A stretch of 64,000 nucleotides of DNA from positions 1 to 64,000 of the forward strand of contig LLEY01000014.1 in assembly GCA_001414485.1 (NCBI GenBank), written 5' to 3'. Origin of the DNA: Calycina herbarum. Its lineage: Eukaryota > Ascomycota > Leotiomycetes > Helotiales > Pezizellaceae. Under the pieces are notes generated by a model. That model searched no databases, was not told where the DNA came from, and was given only the letters and a program-made list of their open reading frames with translations. This document shows positions 36,148-48,087 of the stretch, piece by piece (within the stretch, counting starts at the first letter, position 1; the number at the start of each line of letters is the position of its first letter). A program made the translations under genes and the position numbers.

Positions 36148-39060
36148 GATGGGTATGAAGTAATGTAATGAGATTGGGATTGGGGGTATTCTCACTTGGT
36201 GTTTTAGAGGGTGTTGGATTAGATTTCGGAGTGGCGTTAATAGAGTGTTCTGGCATGGCCATTATATATCACTAGTCAACGAGTCTACTTTACCTAACTG
36301 CAATGTCAACAATGAAATCGGTGGGAAATATTCCTCGTTGTTTTGAGTTTATTGTATGGAATGAGCCTGTTTCATGAAGTAATGAGTTGTTCGAAAGAAA
36401 TAACTGAAACTTCAGCTTGGGGTTGGGAATGGTGAAGAGGGGTATAATCCGCAATGATAGAGAAGTGAAGTATGCTCTACAGATCAGAAAAAACACGCTG
36501 ATTTGAGGCCCATCAGCTTCTACGTCGATGTAGCCACAACTACTAGTTTAAAAATTATAAGATTTGATACCTTCGAGACAGCTCTAGGAATCGACTGGAC
36601 TCTTTGTTATATTATTGCGATTTTCTTTGGCCTCGTAATACATCGTGATGAAGTGTAAAGAGTGAGCTTTGGTAGCCTCTTTTTTCTTACCCATAGAGAG
36701 TATGGTTTTGGAAAATTTTGTCGCACCATCGTAAATCTCATCATAAGCTTCCCTTAATCTTATAATGAGAGTTATGATATATGTATAAGAGTGGTACTGA
36801 GAATATGACGACTTCTTATGAGCGCAAGGAACTTCAATTTTATGTGGAGTAAAATTATTAAACAAGAAGTCTCACCATATAGAGAGGCCTTGCTTCCTAT
36901 CTTTCAGACTTCCATGCATCTAATAAAGGCGACAATTGATGTCTCAAGAGGGGAATTACTGTCGCTTTTATTATCCATAGTAAGCTAGGCTCAATAGCTC
37001 TTAGAGCGGTGAGGTGTACAAGCCGTGGTTGTGACTGAAGCTTGGGAGTGTAGCCACACAGTGAATGCTAGGAAGCGGTCCTATTTCTGTATAATCCTAC
37101 CACCTATCCGAAAGCACCAGTGATTGTGACCGCGGAAAATGAAGTTGGTTCCACAGCTCGTCTACCGTACTTTTGGGTAGACAATAGGTTATATCGACGT
37201 ATCGTAAAAGAATAGAAAATCACTACTGAACTCTCCAGGACTCGCGACAACTAAATCCATGAAGTACTTTGCTCCAAATACAATAAGTTTGAACGAAAAT
37301 AAGTAGAACATGGTATTCAGAACCATCGTACTCGTAAACGTGGAGGGTTCTAATTTACTAGCCTTTAGAAGGTCAGAGGTCGCTGCTTTTATTCGATATC
37401 GTCCACCGAGGAACATGGGTGAGGAGAAATCGAGCAAACAATACCACAATCTGGGTACTAGTGAACAAGATACGTCAGCTATAAATAAGACGAAAATCTA
37501 CGGAAGCCGTAGAAAAAACGAGGCGAAAGACGTGGGGCTGAGTCCAATTGCAACAAGGAGTTTCCTTTTTAACAACCCCATCTTTTCCCCCTTTTCTCGG
37601 TCCCTAGGGAGTATATCATCCGGATTGCGAATTGCCAATGCTTGGAACAATATGGACAATGAGAGGAAACATCAGAAGAAACAATAGAAGGAAATGTAGT
37701 CTCGTTTCGGACCACTAGATCCGATGAAAAATGGCACAAGGTTAAAACTGGTAAATTTGAAAAGGTAAAGAGGAAAAACAGAACATCAGCATGCTCCAGA
37801 ATCATCTGATATGGCTCAAGGGCGGTGGAGCTGCACTCCCTACTTCAAGCCAACACTGTCCACACTTGTCATTGGTGGAATCGGTTCAAGGTCAATGTGT
37901 AACATCTGATAACGTTACTCTTGACGCACTCACCACCCAGAAATCAGAAACAGAAACACAAATTGCGGGTGACGTACCCTGGGTATTTAATACGAGGGAT
38001 GTTGAAGAAGAGGGAAGATGGTGAGTGGTTGAGGGGGAAGACGAGTGTGCGTCTCAGGTTTGGAAGCCCCTGCATGGGAGGTGGGAAATCCCTTGTCGCA
38101 TGTGCCACCCTACCCTGTCTCCCGCGAAGAGACCCCCAACTTCTTGATTTGGATGTTTCAACTTGGGGGGATTTTGGGAGTTGGATTTTGAGGCTGCGGT
38201 TGAAGATGTTGATGTTGATGTTGGTGTTGGTGTTGGTCATTCTGATTTACACCAGGCCATTTTTGAACTTTAGTCTCCACGCGGGAGCGGGAGGCTTGTG
38301 AGAGCACACCTACGAAGTGCATTATTTGATAGCGGGTAAAGTCGTACTGTTTGTCAGACATTTAGTCTTGTGCTGGGTTACACGTGTGAGGTGGATGTGG
38401 CTCTGAGTAGATTAATAACGTAAGGTTGTCTGGTCTTGGTGTAACACAATAACTGTTGAGTGAGAGTGTGTGGTAGAGGCAGTATACGCACCAATAGAAT
38501 TTTTGAGATGTTGTTTTGGGAACAGGAATAGAATAAGCTTAAATGCTGGTTGCGGTATATAAGCTTCTGGGTGACTACTGGAAAGATACACGAGGGAACA
38601 TCACAAGATGTATTATTCGTATTATCGTTGAGCAGAAAGATCAGTATCTAGGGATGGAATTCGGAATAACATTACCTAGCACTATGCAATTTACGTACAC
38701 GTACTTTGTCGAAATGGCCGAGAGGATCAGACCAAAGTCATCCTCCTCCCCTTATGCAAATCTACGAAATCTCCTCATTCGGTTGCAAAAAGGAGAACTC
38801 GCTCTCGCTATCCGCTTCTTCATGCGTCTTCAGCCGGCCCCGGCTTCTTGCCTGCAAGTCATCAGCCATGCTCTACAGGGTGAATGCAAGACATGAATTG
38901 TACCGAGTGCTGTGAGCGTCACCTGCTAATCTATTGACTTTGGCTTGTTATGCTGTAGTCTTTGAGACTTGAAGTTATTGAATACTTTTCGTAGTACTCG
39001 AGTATTATTGTTGTAAATATTGGGTGGTGTTGACTATTGAATTGATCTGTAGTTGTAACC
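36148..39060. other. 2.9-kb interval without supported gene
   Basis: Frames at 36584-36865, 37189-37449, 37310-37687 and 37921-38361 show no domain or splice pattern. A TTGATG/TTGGTG repeat is at about 38205-38240. Confidence 0.4.
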
Positions 39061-39146
39061 GGCGTTTGGCGGGACGCTGTAAGCGCACCTTCTAAGTCTA
39101 AGTACCCAAGTTAAGCTACCTACAGTACAGCGTCTTACTGGACGCC
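39061..39146. repeat. Imperfect inverted repeat (hairpin), arms 21 nt
   Basis: The left arm 39061-39081 and the right arm 39126-39146 share GGCGT and GACGCTGTA at their ends and differ at six of the seven middle positions, every one a transition. The loop is 44 nt. It may be a small foldback element. Confidence 0.45.
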
Positions 39147-40068
39147 TTCTACTTTTCTCCACCGCCCCTTCCCCTTCCCCTTCCCTCCCGCTGTTCCTCT
39201 ACGCTTGTACGGCTCCACTTGCGCTACGCTACCTACGCTACGCTACTGATTCTGCAACTCCACTTTCCACTCTCGCCAAGCAACGCAAGCTGAAGCTGAG
39301 CATCTTCCACGGCCGCTTCCATTTTCACCATCTCGAACGTCTCTCAACACCACCGCCCCAAACTATATCCCAAACTCAATCCCAACCAAATCACAACCGA
39401 ACGACTCTGCGAACGACGAATTCCCCACCTCCTGCAAGCAACCCCCTACCCACCGTCGTACTCACCGCTTGGGAGTTGTCCAGTCCAGTGTTGGAAGATT
39501 GAAACATTTGGGTCGATTGGCAACACGATGGGTGTGTAACCGGGTCCGAACATACAACAACCAGCGAACACCTCACCACCTTTTCCTCCCTCATCTCCTC
39601 CTCCCTCACCTCCTCCGCCCTCACCTCCTCCGCTTCCCGTCGTCTCATGCTGCATCTTCAGCCGATCTCTCTACATTCACTCAAAAATTGCGGAGTTGCT
39701 GCGATAATCAGGTGCCACCAAATCTGAAAGCATCCGCACCACCACCACCATTCACCTACCGCTTCCTCAACTCCCACCACGCTCACTTACGAAACACGTC
39801 AAAGAAATCCCGAACAACCGACTCCAATTATCACCTCCAACCCAATTTGCGACCGCGTCTGACCATTGTACATATTGATGACTGCGATCTCGACCACGCC
39901 AGCGTCCGTCCCATACGCTCCCGCGACCTGCGATTCGAAAACTATCTGAGGCTTGATACCATACCGCCCGATCTTACCTCATTTCGACAGATCGATCTCT
40001 GCAAACCGGTCTTTGCAGCAGACGACACCCAACCGCGAAAGCACCCGCAACCCAAAAGAAAAGGAATC
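39147..40068 (+). other. Leader of the Cdc4-type gene, long open frame without ATG
   Basis: From 39472 the frame of the downstream protein is open for 199 codons but contains no ATG before 40069. The sequence is C-rich with CTCCTCC runs at 39585-39645, typical of fungal leaders. It is read here as 5' UTR. A longer protein made from an upstream exon is possible. Confidence 0.45.
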
Positions 40069-42316
40069 ATGGAGGGCTACCGGCCGCTGAGTTTGACGGA
40101 AAGGAGGGCCTCGATGGTCTGTAACAATGCCCAGGAAGACGGCGACCTTTCACCCACCTCCCGAGCAACGCTCACTCTCAACACAAATACAAACAATGTG
40201 CGGTTATCATCAAGGGTGGAAAAGATCGTGCAATCCCGCCCTCGAGGGCCCCCGACTCCAAATATGACAACTCCCTCCGCCGACCCAGATTCCCCTACAC
40301 ATTCGAGCCACGACCCCCCTCCACCACCAACCCCCGCCGCGAGTCCCGGTCCAGACCATCCACAACCAGATTGGAGTGGTGCAGGCGATCAAGAGGATTT
40401 ATTTCTATCAAAAGTCCGACATTACTTCAAGAACCGGTCGCCTCCCGAGCAGACGAGATTCTTGGCCGATTTATTAAATCTGTGTACCAGCCAGCAATTG
40501 AGCTTTGTCCGGCAATACGTAGATCCCCTACTCAAGAAGGACCCTTTCACAAGTCTGCCAAATGAGATTTGTTTAAGAGTATGTATTTTCCAATCTCGAG
40601 GTCCTCCCACGCTAATTTGCCAACCAATAGATCCTATCCTGTATCGACGACCCCAAAGTTCTTGCAAGGGCATCTCAGGTATCACAACGATGGAGAGAAC
40701 TGTTGGCCGACGATGTTACATGGATGAAATTATGTGCGAAGCACGATTATGGCAGGCGGATGTCAGAAGCTTACATCAGCACCCCTCCTTTCTCCTCACT
40801 TCGCCCTCCTCCAAATCCCGTCCATGGATACTTTGATGGAGATGCATCGGGTCCTTTCCCCGCAATCACAATCGCCGCACCCCACATGCAAGGAAATTCC
40901 CGAAGTTTTGATAGTTCAACAAGCTCAGCTCTATTGAGAAGACCAAATATGCGTTCGTACAAATCACATTTCAAGCAGAGATATTTGGTCGAGACGGCCT
41001 GGCGGACCGGCGGGCGCAATATTGCTAGGCACATTACACAAGATCAAGGAGTTGTTACCAGTCTACACCTTACGTCAAAATACATCGTGGTTGCTCTCGA
41101 CAATGCGAAGATTCACGTTTTCAACACGGATGGAAATGCGCAGAAGACATTGCAAGGCCATGTAATGGGTGTATGGGCGATGGTGCCTTGGGAGGATACT
41201 CTTGTTAGTGGAGGTTGTGATCGTGATGTTCGGGTTTGGGATATGTCTACTGGGTGAGTCTTCTCGCGGAGTAGTTTGATTGATGGAACTGACAAAGAAA
41301 ATAGGGAGAGCTTGCATACTCTACGTGGACATACCTCGACGGTTCGTTGCCTAAAAATGGCCGATGCAAACACAGCAATCTCCGGTTCGAGGGACACAAC
41401 ATTGAGAGTATGGGACATCAAGACTGGTCTTTGCAAAAATGTTCTCGTAGGACATCAAGCCAGTGTCAGATGTTTGGAGATTGTTGGTGATATTGTGGTT
41501 TCTGGGAGTTACGACACAACTGCCAGAGTATGGAGCCTTTCCGAGGGGCGATGTCTGCGTACTCTTTCTGGTCATTTCTCGCAAATATATGCCATCGCAT
41601 TTGATGGTAAACGAATTGCTACTGGTAGTTTGGATACAAGTGTCAGGATATGGGATCCAAATAATGGGTATGTAAATTGAAGTGTCCATTGATCATAACT
41701 AACATTAAATAGTTCTTGCCAAGCCATACTTCAGGGCCATACATCTTTAGTTGGACAGCTTCAAATGCGCGGAAACACACTCGTTACCGGAGGATCCGAT
41801 GGATCGGTTCGAGTTTGGTCCCTGGAAAAGATGGCACCAATTCACCGATTGGCTGCCCATGATAATAGTGTTACCAGTCTACAATTTGATGACACCCGAG
41901 TTGTCAGTGGAGGAAGTGATGGACGAGTTAAGGTTTGGGATCTCAAAACTGGTCACCTCGTTCGAGAACTCACCGCCCCAGCCGATGCTGTCTGGAGAGT
42001 TGCATTCGAAGATGAAAAGTGTGTTGTCATGGCTAGTCGATCGAATCGCACAATCATGGAGGTCTGGTCGTTCTCTCCACCGGAAGAACAACTTTTCGAA
42101 AGAGACGCCTTCCTTGGAAATCGATCCCTCACTGCACCTCAACGCCCACTTAGTGCGATTGAGTATAGGTCGGGCACAACACCAGATCAACCAATGTCGG
42201 GATTGCTATCACAGGAAGCCGCTTACGATAACCATGATGTTAATATGACAGATGCCGGGCCTTCAACTGCTCCACCCCAAGCTACAGGTCCGACATTTTT
42301 CAACGAAGAGGATTGA
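40069..42316 (+). CDS. cdc4: F-box/WD40 protein, Cdc4-type SCF substrate receptor
   Basis: Exons 40069-40578, 40631-41253, 41305-41667 and 41713-42316 give 699 aa. A Pro/Ser-rich N-terminus is followed by a dimerisation-like helix region (QTRFLADLLNLCTSQQLSFVRQYVDPLL), the F-box (PFTSLPNEICLRILSCIDDPKVLARASQVSQRW), and a WD40 propeller of seven or eight blades (for example TAISGSRDTTLRVWD, VVSGSYDTTARVWS, IATGSLDTSVRIWD, LVTGGSDGSVRVWS, VVSGGSDGRVKVWD). The SCF complex uses Cdc4/Fbw7 proteins to ubiquitinate phosphorylated cell-cycle regulators in the nucleus. The D-domain, F-box and propeller order favours Cdc4 over Met30/SconB, but paralogue choice is not certain. The first in-frame ATG is 40069; a longer N-terminus is possible because the frame is open upstream. 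Confidence 0.88.
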
Positions 42317-43297
42317 AGAGTTTGAATCAAGATTTAAATGCTTACTAAAACCGTTCAAAATAACTGATTCAAGTCGATACTGATTCGCCGGAAACAACAT
42401 TGTTATATTTGGCGACGATAGGAACTTCTACGGAACTTTCCTAATGGGAAAACAGGAACATCGAGACTAAGGCGGGAACGTACAGAAGTATTGATACTAC
42501 TCATCGAACCGTCCGGGTAGAAGTTTCTTTCGAAGTTCGGTATAAAAATACCCATGTCTGATTAGACATCGACATACGACTTCCCCGTTTCTTCCTCCTC
42601 TCGACTCGTCCTCTTTTCATATTTCTTTCTTCTCGCATTTTCGATATATCAGTGCGCATTGCATGCATTTTCCTCGGGGCGTTTTGGGGGGAAACATATG
42701 CCTCTTCTTTCTTGTTTCTTCTTGCCTGATACCATGGATGGGACGAGGGTGTTGGTATGATAATATGAAGGGAGAAAGGGAAAGGGGGTTTGAACTGCTT
42801 TTTTTGCATTGCTTTTGTGTTGTTTGCTTGTGTGTCTGTGTGTTTATGGTAGAATAGGGGATTTTGGGATTTGTTAGGGTTCAGGTCTCGGACTGGATGG
42901 ATGGGATCGGGAGGTGTTTTTGTCTTTGGGGGTGGGAGTTGCATGGCGCTTTTGTTGATTTACATCATCCTCCTCTTTTTTTCCTTGCTTGAAGTAGAGG
43001 GCAATGAGATGGAGGAGAGAAAGAGGAGGCGCAAGATGATCTTTTTGCTTGCCCTTGGGGTGTTGGCGGCAAAGACGAGAGAGGGCGAGTAGCGCGAAGT
43101 TGATATATTAGAGCAAGGGAATGGAAGAGCTTACAATTACTGCTGCCTGCTGTTTGTTGTGAATTTTGTGAATTGTGATCTAATGTGGAGTGTGAATACT
43201 CGAGCGAGGCCTGAGAGGTCAGGCGAGATGTTGGAGGGATGGAGAGAGGAGTTGTATGACGTTGGAAAGTAGGTTCTCCTCGCTCTCTTCCCCCTTG

Positions 43298-43300
<3 letters not shown>
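42317..43300. other. 3' flank of Cdc4 gene, no supported gene
   Basis: The stretch is G/T-rich from 42660 to 43090. Open frames here (42501-42944 minus, 42663-43092 plus) are low in complexity and lack domains. Confidence 0.4.

Positions 43301-43337
<37 letters not shown>
43301..43337. repeat. (GA)n microsatellite
   Basis: An almost pure GA/AG dinucleotide run of about 35 bp after GGAGAGACA. Confidence 0.85.
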
Positions 43338-43339
<2 letters not shown>

Positions 43340-43364
43340 GAATTTGAGGCGATTTAGCTTTAGC

Positions 43365-43980
43365 GTGGTGGCGAGTAAGCTATGGTACTCGTGAGGTTTT
43401 GGCCCCCGATTTGTGGGTTGAGTTAGTTGTGGTCGATGGCTTACTCGGTATTTGTTGGCTTACTTGATATTTGTTGGTTTACTCCATAGTTACCAGCTTA
43501 CCCGCAACATATTTTTGGCCCCCAAACATTATGCTTCGGTTACTTGGTTTTTGATAGCTTACGCGCAATATTTTCTAGACCCCACCCCGGGATTGAGTTA
43601 CCTGTGAATTTGTAGCTTACTCGTGATATTTTTGGCCCCCAATTAGTTGGGTGAGTAGGCCATGGGTTACTTGACATTGTTGGCTTACTTATTGTTTGGT
43701 GGCTTACTCGCAACTTCTTTTTTGTTCCCTAATTATGACGATATTTGGGTTACTTAGTGTTTGATGGCTTACTCGCAACTTCTTCTTGGCCCCCGAAAGC
43801 TATGGTTTACTCGATAGTGACGAGCTTACTTGCAACTTCTTTTTTGGCCCCAGGTCGAGTAAGCTACGAGTTACTTGCGAGTAAGCTACCAAGTAAGCTA
43901 TGGCTCACTCGCAACTTCTTTTTGGGTCCCAAATATGAGGCTTGGGTCGCTTGATATTTAATGGCTTACTCGTCACTCAA
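43365..43980. repeat. Degenerate minisatellite rich in GCTTACTCG and TTTTTGGCCCC
   Basis: About 600 bp contain roughly twenty (G/C)TTAC(T/C)(C/T)G words, mostly on the plus strand with a few inverted (GAGTAAGC), interleaved with six TTTTTGGCCCC-like blocks and four CAACTTCTT words. The spacing is irregular, about 20-65 bp. No open frame is maintained. It lies between the convergent ends of the Cdc4-type gene and the F-box/PHD gene. Confidence 0.75.
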
Positions 43981-44148
43981 TGTGTTCAAAAGTGAGCAGA
44001 GGAACTACTAGATACTGTGAACAAAATGTCAAGAGGATAAATCGAGAGCTGGGATTATTGGGTTGCCGATGGGTATTTATGTACGTCCGTTTTATGAGAA
44101 TAACTTTATACATGCCACACTAAACCTATCCAAGCTCCTCCCTTCTCA

Positions 44149-45660
44149 TCACCCAGCCACAGGATCCAGATCATCCAACCCATAAGCAAGACCAGTCCAC
44201 ACACCACCAAAAAGCACCACATAATCAATTTCATTCAGCGGCGTAGAAGAGAGATCCCGATCCATCATTCTCAACTCTGGTCTTTGAACAGCTGGAGATG
44301 TAGTTCTTAATTGAAGTATTTTCTCCTCCGTAGGATTTGCTCGGTGGACATGAGCTCCTTTCCGTCTTCGTGATCCGCGATTTTGTCGACTGATGGCTCC
44401 AGGTTCGAGGTGTTTTGCCTTTTGCTCTGGGGAAGAGGCGATGGAGAGGGAGAGCAGAAGGCAAGATGGGCATGTGTAAGGTTCCGTTGTAGCTTCGGAG
44501 GAGGACATGCATCCTAGGTGTAACCAGATGTAGCAAGTCGAGCAGTACACACCCGCACCCCCTTCTCTTTCCCCACAACATGGGATCGAAATTTCGTGGT
44601 GAAGGATTTTTATGCCCGGGAGTTGCGGAAGAGAGGAAGGCGAGTAATACCATTCCTCAATCATGAAAGAAGCCTGCGCAAATGAGATTAGATCATAAGC
44701 TGGTACTTTATCAAGAACAAGGTCGAGAAGTTCATTTGGAAGTTTGAGATGGGATTTTTCTCTTGCTGCCCGGTTGTTGTGAGAAGGAGTGAGAAGAGAT
44801 GTCAAAACTCGAAACCCAGGTGAATATTCCTTCGCCGAAGTCTCCGTGAGAAATGGGGAGATCCTGGAGCATCGCTTTCTCTCTCCTGAAAGTTTGAGGA
44901 AAGCGATATGCTCCAGTGAGATGAAGATACAATCCACTTCCTGGGTCACCTCCCCCTTTCCCAAAAACCCTTTCACGCGCACCACACCCTCCGCAATACC
45001 ATCCCTCCCAAGGTTCTGACATAAAACAACCAGCCGACCATGGAACCAGTAAATCTGTCCCTGAGGACTCCCCCAAGCAGGGAAATCCTCAGCACCAAGA
45101 GGTAACTTTGCTTTCTCCTCCTCGATAGAGATTTCCAAATCCCAAGCTGCGATCCGGAGAAACGCCCAAGAAAGTCTGCGGAACAAGGTCGAGGAAGAAG
45201 TGGCCCAAATCGTACAGTCATCGATGAAGAATCGCCATTGGTAGACGAAATCCGTGAATAGACGGTATTGGAGTTCGTTTAGAGAACTTGGTTGGTCGAT
45301 TTTTATCTCCCAATTTTCGAACTTATACTGGCATTCCGTTTTTCCTGTTTGTGATGAACTGTCTTTGGCGGAGAGTTCAAGAAGCGGATTACAGCCATTA
45401 TGCAACAGAGTAATCATCTCCTCTAAATCCTTCTGTCCCCAAATATCATCAAGGTCTCGACGCCTCATGCACAACATCGTATCAGGTGACTCATCGTCCT
45501 CCTCATTGTGCCAGAAGGAAATGGTTAAATGCCCCTCATCAAGGTCCAACGTATAAACATAATTAAACCCATGTCTCAGCGGAAAGGGAAAGGGAATAGG
45601 AGTAGCTCTATCCAATGTCTGCATATCAACAGCGCCATAGTGAAATTCTTTCAAGGTCAT
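44149..45660 (-). CDS. F-box-like and PHD-type zinc-finger protein, lineage-specific
   Basis: A single 503-codon exon. The N-terminal 250 residues form an unrecognised domain with acidic and Trp-rich stretches (WHNEEDDESPD, RRDLDDIWGQKDLEEMITLL, FVYQWRFFIDDCTIWA). Residues about 308-335 read LKLPNELLDLVLDKVPAYDLISFAQAS, an F-box-like motif. Residues about 363-405 carry CC-GxxxGGAGVYCSTCYIWLHLGCM and CPSC, the Cys4-His-Cys3 pattern of a PHD finger. The C-terminus is basic (SRQNRGSRRRKG). PHD fingers usually read histone H3 tails and F-box motifs recruit Skp1, so a chromatin-linked ubiquitin ligase role can be imagined, but it is inference. A decayed partial copy lies directly upstream. Confidence 0.7.
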   Translation of the reverse strand: MTLKEFHYGAVDMQTLDRATPIPFPFPLRHGFNYVYTLDLDEGHLTISFWHNEEDDESPDTMLCMRRRDLDDIWGQKDLEEMITLLHNGCNPLLELSAKDSSSQTGKTECQYKFENWEIKIDQPSSLNELQYRLFTDFVYQWRFFIDDCTIWATSSSTLFRRLSWAFLRIAAWDLEISIEEEKAKLPLGAEDFPAWGSPQGQIYWFHGRLVVLCQNLGRDGIAEGVVRVKGFLGKGEVTQEVDCIFISLEHIAFLKLSGERKRCSRISPFLTETSAKEYSPGFRVLTSLLTPSHNNRAAREKSHLKLPNELLDLVLDKVPAYDLISFAQASFMIEEWYYSPSSLPQLPGIKILHHEISIPCCGEREGGAGVYCSTCYIWLHLGCMSSSEATTEPYTCPSCLLLSLSIASSPEQKAKHLEPGAISRQNRGSRRRKGAHVHRANPTEEKILQLRTTSPAVQRPELRMMDRDLSSTPLNEIDYVVLFGGVWTGLAYGLDDLDPVAG

Positions 45661-45729
45661 GTATATCGGTTTTCGCTCAGGGGAGAAGATCCTACATATC
45701 CTACAACCCTCTGGGTGGTACTGATATCA

Positions 45730-46210
45730 TTGTCCTGAAAGACAGTTAGCGGTGGGAATTTAGAGTGATTGGCAGAGATCCTACCCCGAGTACGGATATT
45801 CCACCATCCCCGAGTCACCATGTTGTTGAATGATGGATCCAAGTGGGAAATTCCGAACTCCTCCTTTCGAGAATCGAAATGTGTTGCAATTGTAAAGGTC
45901 GCGCAAAGGCGGGCGGGGCTGATGCCCAAATCGTCCGGTCTTCATCCAACGAACTCGGTTGTCCAAACCCAACATCCATCTCCCAATTTTTACATTCACA
46001 CTATTTTTCTTTCTCTTTCCCTACTCGTAATAAATGATCGACAAAAAATCTAGCAAGCGAGTTTCTACCATTCCGCAACAAAGCCCTCAGTTCTAGATCC
46101 TCAGGCCTGTTAATTTCATTAAGATCAAGGCGTCTCATAAACATCCTCGTATCATACAAATCCTCTTCTCCCGGACCACTATCCCGTTTCCATTTCCATT
46201 TTTGATACAA
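45730..46210 (-). pseudogene. Decayed partial duplicate of the F-box/PHD gene N-terminal region
   Basis: The minus-strand frame 46210-46001 reads EEDLYDTRMFMRRLDLNEINRPEDLELRALLRNG in pieces that match DDESPDTMLCMRRRDLDDIWGQKDLEEMITLLHNG of the intact gene. In another frame, about 45985-45870 gives NWEMDVGFGQPSSL and TIWASAPPAFARPL, matching NWEIKIDQPSSL and TIWATSSSTLFRRL. The order and strand are the same as in the intact gene, with a deletion of about 25 codons between the last two pieces and a frame change. It is a tandem duplicate that has lost function. Confidence 0.65.
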
Positions 46211-46690
46211 ACCTATGCGTCAGAGTGCGAAATGCTGAACACCTCGAATGAATGGCGTTTGAGCCAGAATATGAATGGTGGTGTTATAGTGGGGTGCTGT
46301 GGCAGTGGCTTGGGAACGAGTCTAGCGTGGAGTTCACAATTCTCTGGATATTGTTTTGATTTAATCGTGTTGAGAGTTGGAAAGAAAGAAAGTAAGAGTA
46401 TAAATGGTGACCAAGCTCTGAGTGGGTGAGAACCAAATAGTCGGTAAAATAAATCGCAGGGATGCACTACGGTTCAACAAAAGGAAGTCCCCCTACCGTA
46501 TATTCAAAACATAAAATCAACATCAAGCTAGCAAGCATGCTTGTATTTCTGTACTTTCAGAGTTCAGCCTCCTAAGCTTTAACCATCAATAGTATACAGA
46601 TTTCCCCTCCCCAACCCATGTCTACCCTTCAAATCAAAACAAGCTCATCCCCCATGCCATGCTAATCCCCCAAGAATTAAATTACCACAT

Positions 46691-48087
46691 CTAGTAGTAG
46701 TAGTTCTCTTCCAGTACTCGTCCTCTCATAAATTGTGGTTCACTTCCTCTAACGTAGATATCCTCGAAAAGGATTTGAGGGGTGGCATCTGGTGGTGGCA
46801 TAGCCTCTGCCTCTGCAACCTCGGCATCAACGGCAGCTCTGGCATCTTTATCGATTTGCTTGAGCTCCTCCTCGGTAGTGACGTTCCATTCCAATAACTT
46901 CAATTTCAAGCCAGCGATAGGATCTTGAGTGGATCTCATACGTTGGATTTCCTCACGAGTTCGGTAAGTGGTTCCTGGGTCAGACATGGAGTGCCCTCCG
47001 TATCTGTAGGTGACGTATTCGAGAACAAGAGGTCCGTTACCGGCTGCTGCGTACTCCTTTCCGTACTTAACGGCTGCCTTCACAGCGAGAACGTCCATTC
47101 CATTGACCTTGAGTCCAGGAATGTATTGACCACGCTTGTAGTAATCGGTGAGAGCGGATGATCGGTTGGCTGCGGTACCCATTCCGTATTTGTTGTCTGC
47201 GGTATGTAATTAGCAATTGCATGATCGGAAACTTTCGTGAAACCTACTTTCACATCCAAATAGAACTGGGAGCTTCCATAACTTTGCCATGTTGAAGGCC
47301 TCGAAAACTTGTCCTTGGTTGGAAGCTCCATCACCATACAAAGAAACAGCAACATTCGTGTTACCATTGTATTGATGTGCGAAAGCAAGACCGGCACCAA
47401 CGGGAACTTGAGCACCAACGATACCGTTACCACCATAGAAACCCTTGGTAAACATGTGCATGGATCCTCCCTTTCCGTATGCGATACCCTCTCGTCGACC
47501 AAGTAATTCTCCGATAATTGACTTTACGGAAGCTCCGCGCATCAAAGCAAAACCGTGACAACGATAGGCGGTGATGACATCGTCTTCCTTGGTGAGAGCG
47601 TGTTCGATACCGACGGCAACGGCTTCTTGTCCAGTAGAAAGATGGCAGAAACCTCTAATCTTCTTTTCCTTGTACAATCGATCGGCGGCCATCTCCATAC
47701 GTCTATATTCTCCATCAGTTTCATGTTCCTACTTGGCTCAGAGGACCTGCTCACCTCGTTGAGACCATGTCACGGTACATCTGCTTCAATTCCGCCTTGG
47801 TGCTGTCGAGGGTATAAGATGGGGGGTCGAGTTCGTAGGTCTCGAAAGATTCGTCTGAGAGGGTGACCTGGAATGGCTTTGTGTCCTCCTATATTCGTAG
47901 TAGCGATTAGCACAGCTTCCCTTCACCAATTGATGCTATCCCCATCCATTCTCACCTCTGGGATTGCCTCCGCATGCGCGCTCGCGGCATCGGTGGTGAC
48001 GGTTCTCTTCACCAAAGCAGTTCGGGAAAAGGCATTGTTGCGCAGGGGCGCAGCCACACGGCTCGTTCTCAATGCTCGAGAAAACAT
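46691..48087 (-). CDS. pda1: Pyruvate dehydrogenase E1 component subunit alpha, mitochondrial
   Basis: Exons 48087-47956, 47888-47755, 47702-47248 and 47196-46691 give 408 aa, close to the 420 aa of the yeast protein. A basic presequence ([20 protein letters not shown]) targets mitochondria. The thiamine diphosphate motif starts at [20 protein letters not shown] and closes at FGCENNKYGMGT, split by intron 3. The phosphorylation loop [20 protein letters not shown] retains the regulatory Ser of the E1 alpha family. [16 protein letters not shown] and CHGFALMRG are also family blocks. The enzyme decarboxylates pyruvate and passes the acetyl group to E2 in the pyruvate dehydrogenase complex; kinase and phosphatase control at the Ser loop is expected from the family. 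Confidence 0.96.

Noticed and set aside
39391..39655. Minus-strand Glu/Arg- and Gly-rich frames near the Cdc4 leader
   Set aside because: They arise from CTCCTCC runs and have low complexity.
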